DNA from: an uncultured Alphaproteobacteria bacterium
Lineage (GTDB): Bacteria; Pseudomonadota; Alphaproteobacteria; Micavibrionales; Micavibrionaceae
Assembly: GCA_937931645.1 (NCBI GenBank)
Contig: CALHAR010000005.1
Coordinates: 186,001 to 250,000 of the forward strand
Length of the DNA: 64,000 bases
Direction: 5' to 3'
Each line of letters begins with the position of its first letter. Position 1 is the first letter of the stretch. The notes under the pieces were generated by a model. That model did not search any database. It was given only the letters and a program-made list of their open reading frames with translations, and was not told where the DNA came from. The position numbers were made by a program, and so were the translations under genes. Positions 8,518 to 18,104 of the stretch are shown in pieces.

Positions 8518-9459
8518 ATGAAGATAGCAATAACAGGGGGCTCAGGGTTTATTGCAACGCGCCTTATTCAAGAGCTGAAATCAGATGGGCACGATGTTGT
8601 AATTATTGATATTGTTCATAGCAACCCGGTAGATATTTTACATCAGGATAAGTTAAATGCAGCATGCGCGGGGTGTGATGTCATTTATCATTTGGCCGCC
8701 GCGCATCGTGACAATATTTCCCCCGTTGATGAATATTATGAAGTGAACGGTGTGGGGACACAAAATGTGACCAAAGCCGCCGAAGTAAACGGAATTAAAA
8801 AAATTATCTTTACCAGTACGGTTGCGGTTTATGCGATGAATAGTAATTACGCCGATGAAACGCATAGCCCAGACCCCTTTAACGATTATGGCAGGAGTAA
8901 ATTAGAAGCTGAACAACATGTGAAGACATGGATTGAAAAATCATCCGATAATTCTGCTGTTATTGTCCGTCCTGTTGTTGTGTTTGGAGAAAATAATCGC
9001 GGGAATGTTTATAACTTAATTAAACAAATCGTGAGTGGTAAGTTCTTTATGATTGGATCAGGTCAGAATAAAAAATCAATGGCGTATGTTGGTAACGTCG
9101 CCGCTTTTTTAAAAACACGGCTTGTGGTTGATAGTAAATTTGAAGTTTATAATTATTCGGATAAACCAGATTTAATGACTCAAGAATTGTTGGATGTTAT
9201 ATATCACGGCCTTAGAAAGAAACGCTCAAGCCTGAATATACCTTATTTCATAGGGTTGTTGGCGGGTTATGGTTTTGATGTTCTAACGCTGATTACGCGT
9301 AAAACGTTCCCGATTAGCTCAATCCGTATTAAGAAGTTTTGCGCCGATACCACGGTTAATGCGGATAAGGCGCATAAAGATTTTACCCCGGTTTTTACGT
9401 TAGGTGACGGGATAGAGCGGATGGTTAATCACGATTTTAAAGAATATATTCAAAAATAA
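8518..9459 (+). CDS. NAD-dependent sugar epimerase/dehydratase (extended SDR)
   Basis: A 313-residue extended short-chain dehydrogenase. It has the nucleotide-binding motif GGSGFIA at residues 7-13, the strand-4 motif HLAAAHRD, the catalytic Ser/Thr region FTSTVAVYA, and YGRSK as the YxxxK active site. These enzymes epimerise, dehydrate or reduce nucleotide-linked sugars in the cytoplasm. It shares one base with the next gene (TAATG), and its own start lies 13 bases after asnB, so asnB, this gene and the glycosyltransferase form one operon. The exact sugar cannot be read from sequence. Confidence 0.85.
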   Translation: MKIAITGGSGFIATRLIQELKSDGHDVVIIDIVHSNPVDILHQDKLNAACAGCDVIYHLAAAHRDNISPVDEYYEVNGVGTQNVTKAAEVNGIKKIIFTSTVAVYAMNSNYADETHSPDPFNDYGRSKLEAEQHVKTWIEKSSDNSAVIVRPVVVFGENNRGNVYNLIKQIVSGKFFMIGSGQNKKSMAYVGNVAAFLKTRLVVDSKFEVYNYSDKPDLMTQELLDVIYHGLRKKRSSLNIPYFIGLLAGYGFDVLTLITRKTFPISSIRIKKFCADTTVNADKAHKDFTPVFTLGDGIERMVNHDFKEYIQK

Positions 9460-10604
9460 TGCGTGATAATCCCGTTAAATTCTTAATGATCTTGAATGAA
9501 CTGGCGTGGTTTTGGTCACATCGTTTGCCCCTTGCTCAAGCTATTCAAAAACAGGGGTGGAGATTATCTGTCGCTGCCCATGACGCCGATCAAGAGGAGT
9601 TTTTTGAAAGAGCAAACGTGACAGGCTATGACCTGCCGCGCTTTGGGCATTCTTTAAATATTATCTCGCAGTTAAAATTTATGTTTGGTGTTTATAAAAC
9701 CATAAAAAAAGAACAACCAGATATCATTCATGTGATTACCATACGTTATGCCTTTTTTGTCGGTCTGGTAACACGCCTTATACGGTATAAACCTGTGACA
9801 TTTACTGTGGCAGGGTTGGGAAGCTTATATACCGCGCCAGGGTTTAAAATGAAAATTTTACGCTTGATTGTCCTGCCATTATTGCGCTTTGCCTTTGGTG
9901 GGCAGGGAAAGACAATAATTTTTCAAAACCCTGATGATCAAAAAAAGATGGTCGATACGCGTATTGTTAAAAAAGAAAACACGGCACTTATTCGTGGTTC
10001 TGGTGTTGATTTAGATGATTTCCCATTTATGCCTTATGAAGAGGTTGAAGGTGCACCGATTATATTATTTACCTCTCGGCTATTGTTAGAAAAAGGTATT
10101 ACAGATTTTATAGAAGCGGCGCGCCTTTTAAAAAAACAAGGCATAAAGGCACGCTTCGTTGTGGCGGGAAATATTTATCCCGATAATGCGCGCTCTTTAA
10201 CCAAAGCGCAGATTATGAAGCCGCATGATGAAGGGGTTATTGAATGGATGGGGCAGGTAGATGATATGCCCGCGATGTTAAAATCTGCCATGATGGTGGT
10301 GCTACCTTCTTATTATGGCGAAGGTGTACCCAAAGCCTTGTTAGAAGCCGCGGCGATTGGTCGTCCTATTATTACCTGTGATGCCCCTGGTTGCCGTGAA
10401 GCGGTGGAGCATGAGGTGAATGGTTTGCTAGTTGCTCCCCAAAGTCCGACAGATTTGGCACGCGCTATTGAAAAATTGATAGAAGATCCGCAAAAACGTT
10501 ATGTTTACGGTGCGGCGGGGCGTCAGCGCGTGGAAGAGGATTTTAATACTGACCATGTGGTTGCGCAGACAATGGCCGTTTATGATGGCTTATTGAAAGA
10601 ATAA
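9459..10604 (+). CDS. Glycosyltransferase family 4 protein
   Basis: A 381-residue GT-B glycosyltransferase. The N-terminal half (about 8-180) is the acceptor-binding Rossmann domain. The C-terminal half holds the donor-binding block with FTSRLLLEKGITDFIEAA and the EX7E-type motif EGVPKALLEAAAIGRPIIT, followed by GCREAVEHEVNGLLV. It most resembles family-4 retaining enzymes of the WbpH/PglA kind found in polysaccharide loci. It transfers a sugar from a nucleotide donor onto a lipid-linked glycan at the cytoplasmic membrane. The start overlaps the epimerase stop by one base. Donor and acceptor are unknown. Confidence 0.87.
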   Translation: MRDNPVKFLMILNELAWFWSHRLPLAQAIQKQGWRLSVAAHDADQEEFFERANVTGYDLPRFGHSLNIISQLKFMFGVYKTIKKEQPDIIHVITIRYAFFVGLVTRLIRYKPVTFTVAGLGSLYTAPGFKMKILRLIVLPLLRFAFGGQGKTIIFQNPDDQKKMVDTRIVKKENTALIRGSGVDLDDFPFMPYEEVEGAPIILFTSRLLLEKGITDFIEAARLLKKQGIKARFVVAGNIYPDNARSLTKAQIMKPHDEGVIEWMGQVDDMPAMLKSAMMVVLPSYYGEGVPKALLEAAAIGRPIITCDAPGCREAVEHEVNGLLVAPQSPTDLARAIEKLIEDPQKRYVYGAAGRQRVEEDFNTDHVVAQTMAVYDGLLKE

Positions 10605-10643
10605 TACTGGTTTTTACACCGCGTTCCCTTTATAAACCCTGTC

Positions 10644-12242
10644 ATGGATGACTTAAACGATTATACCACACGGCGCACTTTTGCGATTATTTCTCACCCC
10701 GATGCGGGTAAGACGACATTGACTGAAAAGCTCTTGCTTTTTGGTGGCGCTATTCATTTGGCAGGTGATGTAAAGGCAAAAGGAAATCGCCGCCGTGCTC
10801 ATTCTGACTGGATGAAGATTGAGCAAGCACGTGGAATTTCTGTGACAACGTCTGTCATGACGTTTGAATATGAAGATGTAACGTTTAATTTGCTCGACAC
10901 GCCAGGGCATGAAGATTTTTCTGATGATACTTATAGAACCTTAACCGCGGTCGATAGTGCGGTGATGGTGATAGATGCGGCGAAAGGGATTGAGGCACAA
11001 ACGAGGAAGCTTTTTGAAGTTTGTCGCCTGCGCGATGTCCCAATTACAACTTTTGTGAATAAAATGGATCGCGAGACCCGTGACCCGTTTGAATTGATGG
11101 ATGAAATCACCGAAATGCTGGCGCTTGATACATGTCCGATGACATGGCCAGTGGGGCAGGGGCGTGATTTTAAGGGCTGTTATGATTTGGTGAATGACCA
11201 GATGATTTTGTTTGAAGGTACGAGTAAGCGCGGCGGTATCCCTGACATTTTACCGTGCCAAGGTGTTGATGATCCTAAGTTAGCCGAGGTTATTGGGGTG
11301 GAGCTTCATGCGAAGTTAAAAGAAGATATTGAAATGGTACGCGGTATTTGGCCGCAATTTGATTTAGATAGCTATAGGCAGGGTCATTTAAGCCCTATTT
11401 ATTTTGGCTCGGCGTTGAAAGATTTTGGCGTGAAAGACTTGCTTGATGGACTAAAAGAATTTGCGCCTGTTCCACGTTCTCAAACAGCGGAAAGCCGTGA
11501 AGTCAAACCTGATGAAGGCAAAGTCTCTGGCTTTGTCTTTAAAGTGCAGGCGAATATGGATCCAAAACATCGTGACCGCGTCGCCTTTATGCGTATTTGT
11601 TCAGGGACGTTTAAACGCGGTATGAAATTATTAAATACCGCCTCTAATAAAACAATGACAGTGGCCAGTCCGATTTTCTTTTTTTCGCAAGGGCGAGAGT
11701 TGGCAGAGAGTTGTGTTGCGGGTGACATTATTGGTATCCCTAATCATGGAACATTGCGTGTGGGGGATACGTTAAGCGAAGGCGAAGATATCATGTTTAC
11801 GGGTATCCCAGATTTTGCGCCAGAGATTTTGCGCCGTGTACGTTTGGGTGACCCAATGAAAGCAAAGCATTTACAACGGGCGCTGGAAAGCCTTGCTGAA
11901 GAAGGGGTAACACAAGTTTTCCGCCCTATGTTGGGCGCGGATTGGATTGTTGGTGTTGTTGGAACATTGCAGTTAGATGTGTTGAAAGATCGCCTGCTTC
12001 ATGAATATAACTTGGAAGTTGATTTTGAAAACACGCAATATATCACGGCGCGTTGGGTGTCGGCGCAAGGTGAAAATAAGCATGATGATATTAGAAAATT
12101 CATTGAAGCTAATCGTGCATCATTGGGTGAAGATCGTGATAAAACGCCTGTCTATCTCGCCCGTAATGCATGGGATTTAGACCGCGCACAGCAAGATTAT
12201 AAAGAGATAAAATTTAGCGAAGTCCGCGAGCGCGGAAGATAG
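10644..12242 (+). CDS. prfC: Peptide chain release factor 3
   Basis: A 532-residue translational GTPase that removes RF1/RF2 from the ribosome after peptide release. The G1 P-loop is SHPDAGKTTLTEKLL near residue 18, G3 is DTPGHEDFSDDTYR near 85, and G4 is NKMDRE near 141. The RF3-specific SDWMKIEQARGISV switch is also present. Domain II (about 300-400) and the RF3 C-terminal domain follow, and length matches E. coli RF3 (529). It stands alone inside the polysaccharide region, 39 bases after a glycosyltransferase and tail-to-tail with slyX, so it is probably an old chromosomal neighbour rather than part of the glycan pathway. Confidence 0.96.
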   Translation: MDDLNDYTTRRTFAIISHPDAGKTTLTEKLLLFGGAIHLAGDVKAKGNRRRAHSDWMKIEQARGISVTTSVMTFEYEDVTFNLLDTPGHEDFSDDTYRTLTAVDSAVMVIDAAKGIEAQTRKLFEVCRLRDVPITTFVNKMDRETRDPFELMDEITEMLALDTCPMTWPVGQGRDFKGCYDLVNDQMILFEGTSKRGGIPDILPCQGVDDPKLAEVIGVELHAKLKEDIEMVRGIWPQFDLDSYRQGHLSPIYFGSALKDFGVKDLLDGLKEFAPVPRSQTAESREVKPDEGKVSGFVFKVQANMDPKHRDRVAFMRICSGTFKRGMKLLNTASNKTMTVASPIFFFSQGRELAESCVAGDIIGIPNHGTLRVGDTLSEGEDIMFTGIPDFAPEILRRVRLGDPMKAKHLQRALESLAEEGVTQVFRPMLGADWIVGVVGTLQLDVLKDRLLHEYNLEVDFENTQYITARWVSAQGENKHDDIRKFIEANRASLGEDRDKTPVYLARNAWDLDRAQQDYKEIKFSEVRERGR

Positions 12243-12248
12243 TGATAC

Positions 12249-12488
12249 TTAATAATGCGGGGGTTTGTTGGCGGCAGCTTCGTCGCTAATTGATTGAAAC
12301 TCGCCATCACCATTTTCATCATTGATTGTGTTTTCAATCTTATCGAGCTTGATTTTGATGTATTTTTTTAAGTCATCAATTTGATTGGCCTGCGCGGTGA
12401 CAATATCATTTAAGTCAGTGATTTGTCTTTCTTGATGCGCCATAAACTCCTGCATCTTGGCCAGTTTATCATCTATATTACTTGTCAT
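12249..12488 (-). CDS. slyX: SlyX family small coiled-coil protein
   Basis: A 79-residue protein of the SlyX family, whose function is unknown. Residues 5-52 form an amphipathic heptad pattern (LAKMQEFMAHQERQITDLND, then IVTAQANQIDDLKKY), and the protein ends in the family's PPHY signature. It lies 6 bases from the convergent prfC stop and 19 bases downstream of the methyltransferase gene on the same strand. Confidence rests on length, coiled coil and the terminal PPHY. Confidence 0.85.
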   Translation of the reverse strand: MTSNIDDKLAKMQEFMAHQERQITDLNDIVTAQANQIDDLKKYIKIKLDKIENTINDENGDGEFQSISDEAAANKPPHY

Positions 12489-12507
12489 TTTTTGGCCTGC
12501 GTTCTGC

Positions 12508-13341
12508 TTACGCTTTTATAACAAGGGCTAAGCTTGTTAAACTGGTTCCTTGCTTGGTTGGCCAAGGCAATGTTCCTAACGAATGCGCTTTTATAGCAGG
12601 GTTTTCACGCGTTATACGCTCAAGGGCGTTATAAGGGCCATTAATGATGTTATTATCTGGGAATAAGGCTTCACCATTTGGATAGTAATCATGGAGCAAG
12701 ATAACACCTTTTTCATTTAAGATGCCTAAGGCGGTACTGACCTCCTTATAAACGGCGGCGGCAGTATGGTCTCCATCTAGAAAAATAAAATCAAATTTTT
12801 CATTTGTTTTGTTCATTAGGTCTAAGCAAGGGCCGCAATGAAATGTGATATGGTTGTCGCACTCTAATTCTTCTGCAAAGCCTTGCGGTGATTTTGCGAG
12901 GTTTAGGCCTTTCCAACTTCCTGTTTCGCTGTCATTAACATCAATAATATCAACGGTTGTAACGTGACCACTTTGATTAAGCTGTTTCAATGCACGCGCA
13001 ATGTGAAGGGTCGAAGCGCCAATATGTGTTCCGACCTCTAACGTGTTTTTTGGTTTTAGCGCCATGACAAGGTAATATAAAGCGCGTCTATCCCCTGGGT
13101 TAACGCCGCCAAAATTATCGTCACCACCATAAACATCTTGGATTGCTTTTTTATCAATATCCCATAGTGCCTTAATATCTTGGTTGGCGTACATCTCATC
13201 AAGGGGTAGATCTTCAATAGTGCGTAAATTATCCGTTGTAAAATCTTTTGAAGAAATAATAGTCAGGTCTATATTATCTTTTAATTTCCTTGCCTGGTTA
13301 AGGACGGGGGTAGGAAGTATTTTTTTAACGAGTTGTTTCAT
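12508..13341 (-). CDS. Class I SAM-dependent methyltransferase (Methyltransf_24 type)
   Basis: A 277-residue cytoplasmic methyltransferase. The SAM-binding motif I is LEVGTHIGASTLH near residue 100, followed by VTTVDIID, and FDFIFLDGDHTAAAVY is the catechol-O-methyltransferase-like motif with acidic residues. This fold is shared with polysaccharide-linked methyltransferases and with the CmcI-like gene further on in this locus. It sits downstream of an ABC exporter and a GT2 gene on the minus strand. Inference: it O-methylates a sugar of the surface glycan. Substrate unknown. Confidence 0.75.
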   Translation of the reverse strand: MKQLVKKILPTPVLNQARKLKDNIDLTIISSKDFTTDNLRTIEDLPLDEMYANQDIKALWDIDKKAIQDVYGGDDNFGGVNPGDRRALYYLVMALKPKNTLEVGTHIGASTLHIARALKQLNQSGHVTTVDIIDVNDSETGSWKGLNLAKSPQGFAEELECDNHITFHCGPCLDLMNKTNEKFDFIFLDGDHTAAAVYKEVSTALGILNEKGVILLHDYYPNGEALFPDNNIINGPYNALERITRENPAIKAHSLGTLPWPTKQGTSLTSLALVIKA

Positions 13342-13440
13342 GGTGTGTGGCCTAATGGTCAGGGTAATTATTTAAATTCTAGCAGAATGTCGAGTATTTA
13401 TAGCAAAAAGTCAATAAAAGGGCATTGTTGTTTAAAAAAA

Positions 13441-15129
13441 TTAAAGCAGTAGCTTGCCATCTTTTATTTCAATGACACGGTCTGCGTTTTTTAATGTTTC
13501 TGGACGATGGGTAATTGTAATAATCGTTAAGTCTTTGTTACGTAATGCTTTAATAGTTTCCATTATGGAGGCTTCGGTTTCAATATCAAGCGCGGATGTC
13601 GCTTCGTCCAGCATTAATACTTCTGGTTGAGTGTATAGCGCTCTTGCTAAGGCGACACGCTGACGCTCTCCTCCAGATATGCGTATGCCGCGCTCTCCTA
13701 TATAGCTATCTGCTCCTTCGGGTAGTTTTGAAATAAAATCATCCAGCTGCGCGTCAGAGATTACTTTTTTGATAAGGTCTGGGTCTCTGTTTTCTGCGGG
13801 GACACCAAATGCGATGTTATCTAACAATGTTCCATCAATAAGGTCAAAGTTTTGCGCGGTATATCCAATTTTTTGGTGCCAATGAGTGGTGTTGACGGGG
13901 TATTTTTCATCAACTTTTATACTTCCCTCTGTTGGTGTTATTAAACCTAAAATCAGCGAGAGTAATGTTGATTTACCTGATCCTGTTTTTCCTAAGATGC
14001 CTAAGAATTCACCTTTTTTAATTTCTAATGTAATATCAGATAAGACGACACGCTCTGTTTCTGGGTATTGGTAAGAAATGTTTGATACTTGAATGGTGTT
14101 TTTAAATGATAAGTCGGGCGCATTAATATAATTTTTTTCTAATAAGGGAGAAGTCATCTCGTTAATGACACGCCCTAAACTGGCATCAGCCATTTTAATG
14201 TTGTTCATTTGAATAAGTATACGGTTCAGCCCAGGTAATAAGCGAAAGCCTGCGTAGAGGTAGGCACTTAATGTTAAAGTGAGTTTGCTAAAATCAGCAT
14301 CTTGTAAAGAATATGTGATGACTATCCCAGCAAAGAACAGAATAAAGATAAGCTCTATCCCCGTTCTAGGAATAACTTGAGAAACGCTTGTTTTCACATT
14401 AACCGAAGCGCGTAAACGTGCTTGATCCATATAGCGTTTAATAAAATATTCTGTTTTTCCAAAGATCAAAATATCACGATAAGATTGAAGTATTTGTAGC
14501 CCTTCTTGGTAACCACGTTTGGCCGTATCTTGCGCAATTTTACCCCATTTACGAAAGATGGGTAGTAGGAAACGAAGGGCTAGAAAGCTTAAACTACCGA
14601 GTAATAAGACGAGTATAGCTGTCATTTTCAGCTCAATATAAAATAAGAACCCGAGTAAGACGACCAAAACCAAAAGCTCTGTTAGTAGTATGCCAAGAGC
14701 TGTTAGTCCCATGCGTATATAGACATCAATGTCACTAAATAAAACAGATAAAGACTCGCCGGAATTACGAATAATTTGATGGGCATAATCCATCTTTGTA
14801 TAACGCTGAATAAGTTGATGTTTGATGAAGACTAAGAAACCTTGAACCCAGCGATTTTGAAACCAGCTATCAAGTAATGATAATAAACCTTTTAAGGCGA
14901 AGATACCGACACAAATAATGGAATATAGTACTAATAAACGACTATTATCTGCGTTTGATACGTCAGGGGCGGTAATGGTAGCGGTGAGTTTAACCACAAA
15001 GCTTGCGGCTAAAATTTCGATACTGGCCACAAAGATCATGAAAATCAAACAGAGAATTCCTGACTTTATATAGTCTTTACCGCCTATGCTAATAAGCTGT
15101 CCCATAGATTTGAATGTTTTAAAAATCAT
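13441..15129 (-). CDS. ABC exporter (fused membrane and ATPase domains), PglK/MsbA-like
   Basis: A 562-residue half-transporter. The first 310 residues hold about six membrane segments (for example GILCLIFMIFVASIEILAAS and LVVLLGFLFYIELKMTAILV). The ATPase domain has Walker A GKTGSGKST near residue 379, the signature ISGGERQRVALARAL, and Walker B VLMLDEATSALD with a downstream H-loop (ITITHRP). It works as a homodimer. Overall layout and the glycan context suggest export or flipping of a lipid-linked oligosaccharide, as PglK does, though lipid or drug export by an MsbA relative cannot be excluded. Immediate neighbours are a GT2 enzyme upstream (16 bases) and a methyltransferase downstream. 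Confidence 0.85.
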   Translation of the reverse strand: MIFKTFKSMGQLISIGGKDYIKSGILCLIFMIFVASIEILAASFVVKLTATITAPDVSNADNSRLLVLYSIICVGIFALKGLLSLLDSWFQNRWVQGFLVFIKHQLIQRYTKMDYAHQIIRNSGESLSVLFSDIDVYIRMGLTALGILLTELLVLVVLLGFLFYIELKMTAILVLLLGSLSFLALRFLLPIFRKWGKIAQDTAKRGYQEGLQILQSYRDILIFGKTEYFIKRYMDQARLRASVNVKTSVSQVIPRTGIELIFILFFAGIVITYSLQDADFSKLTLTLSAYLYAGFRLLPGLNRILIQMNNIKMADASLGRVINEMTSPLLEKNYINAPDLSFKNTIQVSNISYQYPETERVVLSDITLEIKKGEFLGILGKTGSGKSTLLSLILGLITPTEGSIKVDEKYPVNTTHWHQKIGYTAQNFDLIDGTLLDNIAFGVPAENRDPDLIKKVISDAQLDDFISKLPEGADSYIGERGIRISGGERQRVALARALYTQPEVLMLDEATSALDIETEASIMETIKALRNKDLTIITITHRPETLKNADRVIEIKDGKLLL

Positions 15130-15144
15130 ATTTTTTTTAATGCT

Positions 15145-16116
15145 TTATAGAGTTTCTATTTTTCTGTCTTTTTGTTCTGTCTTGAAGGTAGTAATGAAAC
15201 GTTTGACTAATGTTCTGATACAGAATATTCCCAAACCAAAAAACACAATAAGACAAGCGGGCGGTAACACAAAAATTTTGGAGCGCAATGAAATAAAAGT
15301 TGTAGAAAATAGATAGGTAAACCGATCTATATCCATTTTAATCCGTCCAAAACTGCTTCCGAGTGCTTTTTTGTGAGAAATTGAGTAAGGATCATCTTTG
15401 TAGCGTTCGCGGAAAGGTTTGTCATTTTTAATTTTCTTCATTAAAGGGGCATCAACAAAGACAAAACCGTAGTCACAGGCAAAGGCAGAGAGAAACGAGG
15501 TGTCACTAGGTAGGTCTGGGTAGTCCGCTATAAATTTTTTAAGCAGATCAAGACGGAATATTCCCAAGATATAACGATTATAATTTTTACTTTCTTCACC
15601 AATATAAAGTAAATGATAGAGGCGTTGTATAGCCTGTAATATTGTTGGACGATCTAAGTTTTTCAGCGGCTTTGCATTTAAAAATTCATCACGTTCACTA
15701 TAATATTCTGCGCGACAGGCGGCTAAGGCGGCATGCTTATTATTTTCTAAAGCAGTGACAAGTTTTTCAACAAAATCTGGCTTCCATGTATCATCACAGC
15801 CAGAGAATAAAATATATTTACCTGTGGCACGCGCCCAAATAGATCTAGAGTTATCATAAACCCCAATATTGGTGTTGTGGCCTTGTAGAATAATACGTGA
15901 ATCTTTATCTGCGTAGTTTTGACAAATGCTGTAGGTTTTATCGTCTGAGGCATTGTCTGAAACTATAATTTCTAGGTTGGTATGTGTCTGAGCCAAAATA
16001 GAGTCTAAAGCATTACCGATGGTGCCTTCCCCATTAAAGACGGGCATTGATATTGTAACAAGCGGTATCCCATCTTCTTTGGGTATCTTGTTATCATCTG
16101 CGCTATCATCTGCCAT
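15145..16116 (-). CDS. Glycosyltransferase family 2 protein with C-terminal membrane segment
   Basis: A 323-residue GT-A enzyme. The N-terminal catalytic domain begins VTISMPVFNGEGTIGNALDS, continues with EIIVSDNASDD, and has the metal-binding acidic motif near FSGCDDTWKPDFV (residue about 113). Near residue 285 a hydrophobic stretch (VLPPACLIVFFGLGIFCIR) anchors the C-terminus in the membrane. It is the first gene of a minus-strand group (GT2 - ABC exporter - methyltransferase - slyX), divergent from rfbF across 111 bases that should contain both promoters. Sugar donor unknown. Confidence 0.87.
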   Translation of the reverse strand: MADDSADDNKIPKEDGIPLVTISMPVFNGEGTIGNALDSILAQTHTNLEIIVSDNASDDKTYSICQNYADKDSRIILQGHNTNIGVYDNSRSIWARATGKYILFSGCDDTWKPDFVEKLVTALENNKHAALAACRAEYYSERDEFLNAKPLKNLDRPTILQAIQRLYHLLYIGEESKNYNRYILGIFRLDLLKKFIADYPDLPSDTSFLSAFACDYGFVFVDAPLMKKIKNDKPFRERYKDDPYSISHKKALGSSFGRIKMDIDRFTYLFSTTFISLRSKIFVLPPACLIVFFGLGIFCIRTLVKRFITTFKTEQKDRKIETL

Positions 16117-16227
16117 AATTATTCAGCTTTAGAGTTCTGTAAAACATTTAAAATTAGTTGTTTTCACCTTACAATAAAGCTAAAAAGATGCAAACACATT
16201 GAATCAATTCATGAATAAAGGTTCACC

Positions 16228-16998
16228 ATGAAAGTTGTTATCTTAGCTGGGGGGTACGGAACACGAATTAGTGAAGAATCCGCGCTAAAACCGAAGCCAA
16301 TGATTGAAATTGGCGGCCGCCCAATTTTGTGGCACATTATGAAAACATACTCTCACTATGGTTTGAACGAATTTGTCATTTGCCTTGGGTATAAGGGATA
16401 TATGATTAAAGAATATTTCGCTAATTACTTTATGCATATGTCGGATGTTACCTTTGATCTCGCAAAGAATGAAATGCATGTTCATCGTGAAAAAGCGGAA
16501 CCTTGGAAAGTAACGCTGGTTGATACAGGCGAAGATACGATGACAGGGGGTAGACTGTTGCGTGTCCGTGACTACATTGAGGATAGTCGTTTTTGTTTCA
16601 CATATGGTGATGGTGTTGCCAATATTGATGTTAAAGCCCTAATCGATCAGCATGATAAGGGTGGTGATATTGCGACGTTAACCGCAATCTCTCAGCCATC
16701 TCGATTTGGAACTCTCGAAACAGATAAGAATAGAATTACAGAGTTTTCTGAAAAACCACACCAAACGGGAGCGTGGATTAATGGTGGGTTTTTTGTAATG
16801 GAACCTGAGATTTTTGATTACCTTCAAGATGGTGACGCAACTATTTTGGAAGGCGACCCCATGAAAAATTTAGCGTCGAATAAGAAATTGGGCGCTTATA
16901 AGCATAGAGATTTTTGGCATTCGATGGATACTTTGCGGGATAAAAACAACCTTAATCGATTGTGGAAAGAAAAATCAGCACCATGGAAAATATGGTAG
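16228..16998 (+). CDS. rfbF: Glucose-1-phosphate cytidylyltransferase
   Basis: A 256-residue nucleotidyltransferase that makes CDP-glucose from CTP and glucose-1-phosphate, the first step of the CDP-6-deoxyhexose pathway. The start MKVVILAGGYGTRISEES with KPKPMIEIGGRPILWHIM is the signature of RfbF; the inserted loop LVDTGEDTMTGGRL and FTYGDGVAN are also diagnostic. Length equals the family norm (257). An AAAGG ribosome site precedes the ATG. It overlaps rfbG, the next enzyme of the pathway, so the products are coupled. This is the first gene of a plus-strand operon running to about 24969. Confidence 0.95.
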   Translation: MKVVILAGGYGTRISEESALKPKPMIEIGGRPILWHIMKTYSHYGLNEFVICLGYKGYMIKEYFANYFMHMSDVTFDLAKNEMHVHREKAEPWKVTLVDTGEDTMTGGRLLRVRDYIEDSRFCFTYGDGVANIDVKALIDQHDKGGDIATLTAISQPSRFGTLETDKNRITEFSEKPHQTGAWINGGFFVMEPEIFDYLQDGDATILEGDPMKNLASNKKLGAYKHRDFWHSMDTLRDKNNLNRLWKEKSAPWKIW

Positions 16999-18101
16999 AG
17001 ACCAAGGCACAGTTATTTGGTGGATGTTATCATGGTCGCCGCGTTTTAATTACGGGGCATACTGGTTTTAAAGGCAGCTGGTTGGCTGTTTGGCTGTCGA
17101 TGATGGGCGCGCACGTGACGTGCTTAGCGTTGGAGCCTGAAAGGGATATGAACCATTGGACGTTTATATCGACAGAAAACAACAATAATGTGTCAGATAT
17201 AAAAAGTCATATTGTTGATATTACTGATTTAGAACATCTGCAATCAACTATCTCTCAGGCGAACCCTGAGATTATATTCCATTTGGCGGCGCAATCTTTA
17301 GTGCGGCGCTCTTATGCCCATACCCTTGAAACATGGAGCGTAAATGTTATGGGAACAGCGCACCTATTGCAGGTCTGTCGTAATTTACCTGATTTAAAAG
17401 CTGTTGTTATGGTGACCACTGATAAATGTTATGAGAATACAAATCAAATTTCACCGTATAAAGAAAGTGACCCTTTAGGAGGGCATGATCCTTATAGTGC
17501 ATCTAAGGCATCTATGGAGATTCTCGTGTCGAGTTATCGCCGTTCTTTTTTTGAAGAAAATAAGAAGGTTTTAATTTCTTCTGCTCGTGCGGGAAATGTG
17601 ATTGGTGGAGGCGATTGGAGTGAGGATCGTTTGATTCCAGGTGTCGTGTGCGCGGTACAAGATAAAATGCCATTACAAATTCGTTCTCCCAAATCAATAC
17701 GCCCGTGGCAGCATGTATTGGATTGCTTATCAGGATATTTAATGTTGGGAGAAAAATTATTAAAGGGTGAAGAAATCTTTGCTGATGCTTGGAATTTTGG
17801 TCCATCACCTGATGAGGCACGTAGTGTCGAAGATGTTTTGTTCAGTTTACAAAAATTATGGCCTGACATTAAATGGGAAACTGATGGCAAAGACCATGTC
17901 CATGAAAGTAGTTATTTAACACTTGATAGCACCAAGGCGCATAATATTTTAAACTGGTATCCAGTTTGGGATGTGGAACAAGCCATTAAGAAAACAGCAT
18001 CATGGTATAAAAGTTTTTATGAAGATAATCAGTTGAGTACGGAAGATCAAATTATGGTCTATGTTGATAGTGCGCGCCGTGCAGAGGCGAGTTGGGTTTA
18101 A
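16983..18101 (+). CDS. rfbG: CDP-glucose 4,6-dehydratase
   Basis: An enzyme of about 372 residues that converts CDP-glucose to CDP-4-keto-6-deoxyglucose with bound NAD. The Rossmann motif GHTGFKGSWLAVWLS is characteristic of RfbG; further marks are HLAAQSLVRRSY, the catalytic MVTTDKCYEN region, and YSASKASME (YxxxK). It starts inside the end of rfbF. Possible starts are GTG 16962, ATG 16983 and ATG 16992; 16983 is chosen as the first ATG, but all keep the conserved core. Its product feeds the downstream epimerase-like, C-methyltransferase and aminotransferase genes. Confidence 0.94.
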   Translation: MENMVETKAQLFGGCYHGRRVLITGHTGFKGSWLAVWLSMMGAHVTCLALEPERDMNHWTFISTENNNNVSDIKSHIVDITDLEHLQSTISQANPEIIFHLAAQSLVRRSYAHTLETWSVNVMGTAHLLQVCRNLPDLKAVVMVTTDKCYENTNQISPYKESDPLGGHDPYSASKASMEILVSSYRRSFFEENKKVLISSARAGNVIGGGDWSEDRLIPGVVCAVQDKMPLQIRSPKSIRPWQHVLDCLSGYLMLGEKLLKGEEIFADAWNFGPSPDEARSVEDVLFSLQKLWPDIKWETDGKDHVHESSYLTLDSTKAHNILNWYPVWDVEQAIKKTASWYKSFYEDNQLSTEDQIMVYVDSARRAEASWV

Positions 18102-18104
18102 CGT

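Noticed and set aside
16127-16183. Spaced inverted repeat AGCTTTA / TAAAGCT between the GT2 gene and rfbF
   Set aside because: Seven bases with a spacer of over 40 in AT-rich DNA is expected by chance.
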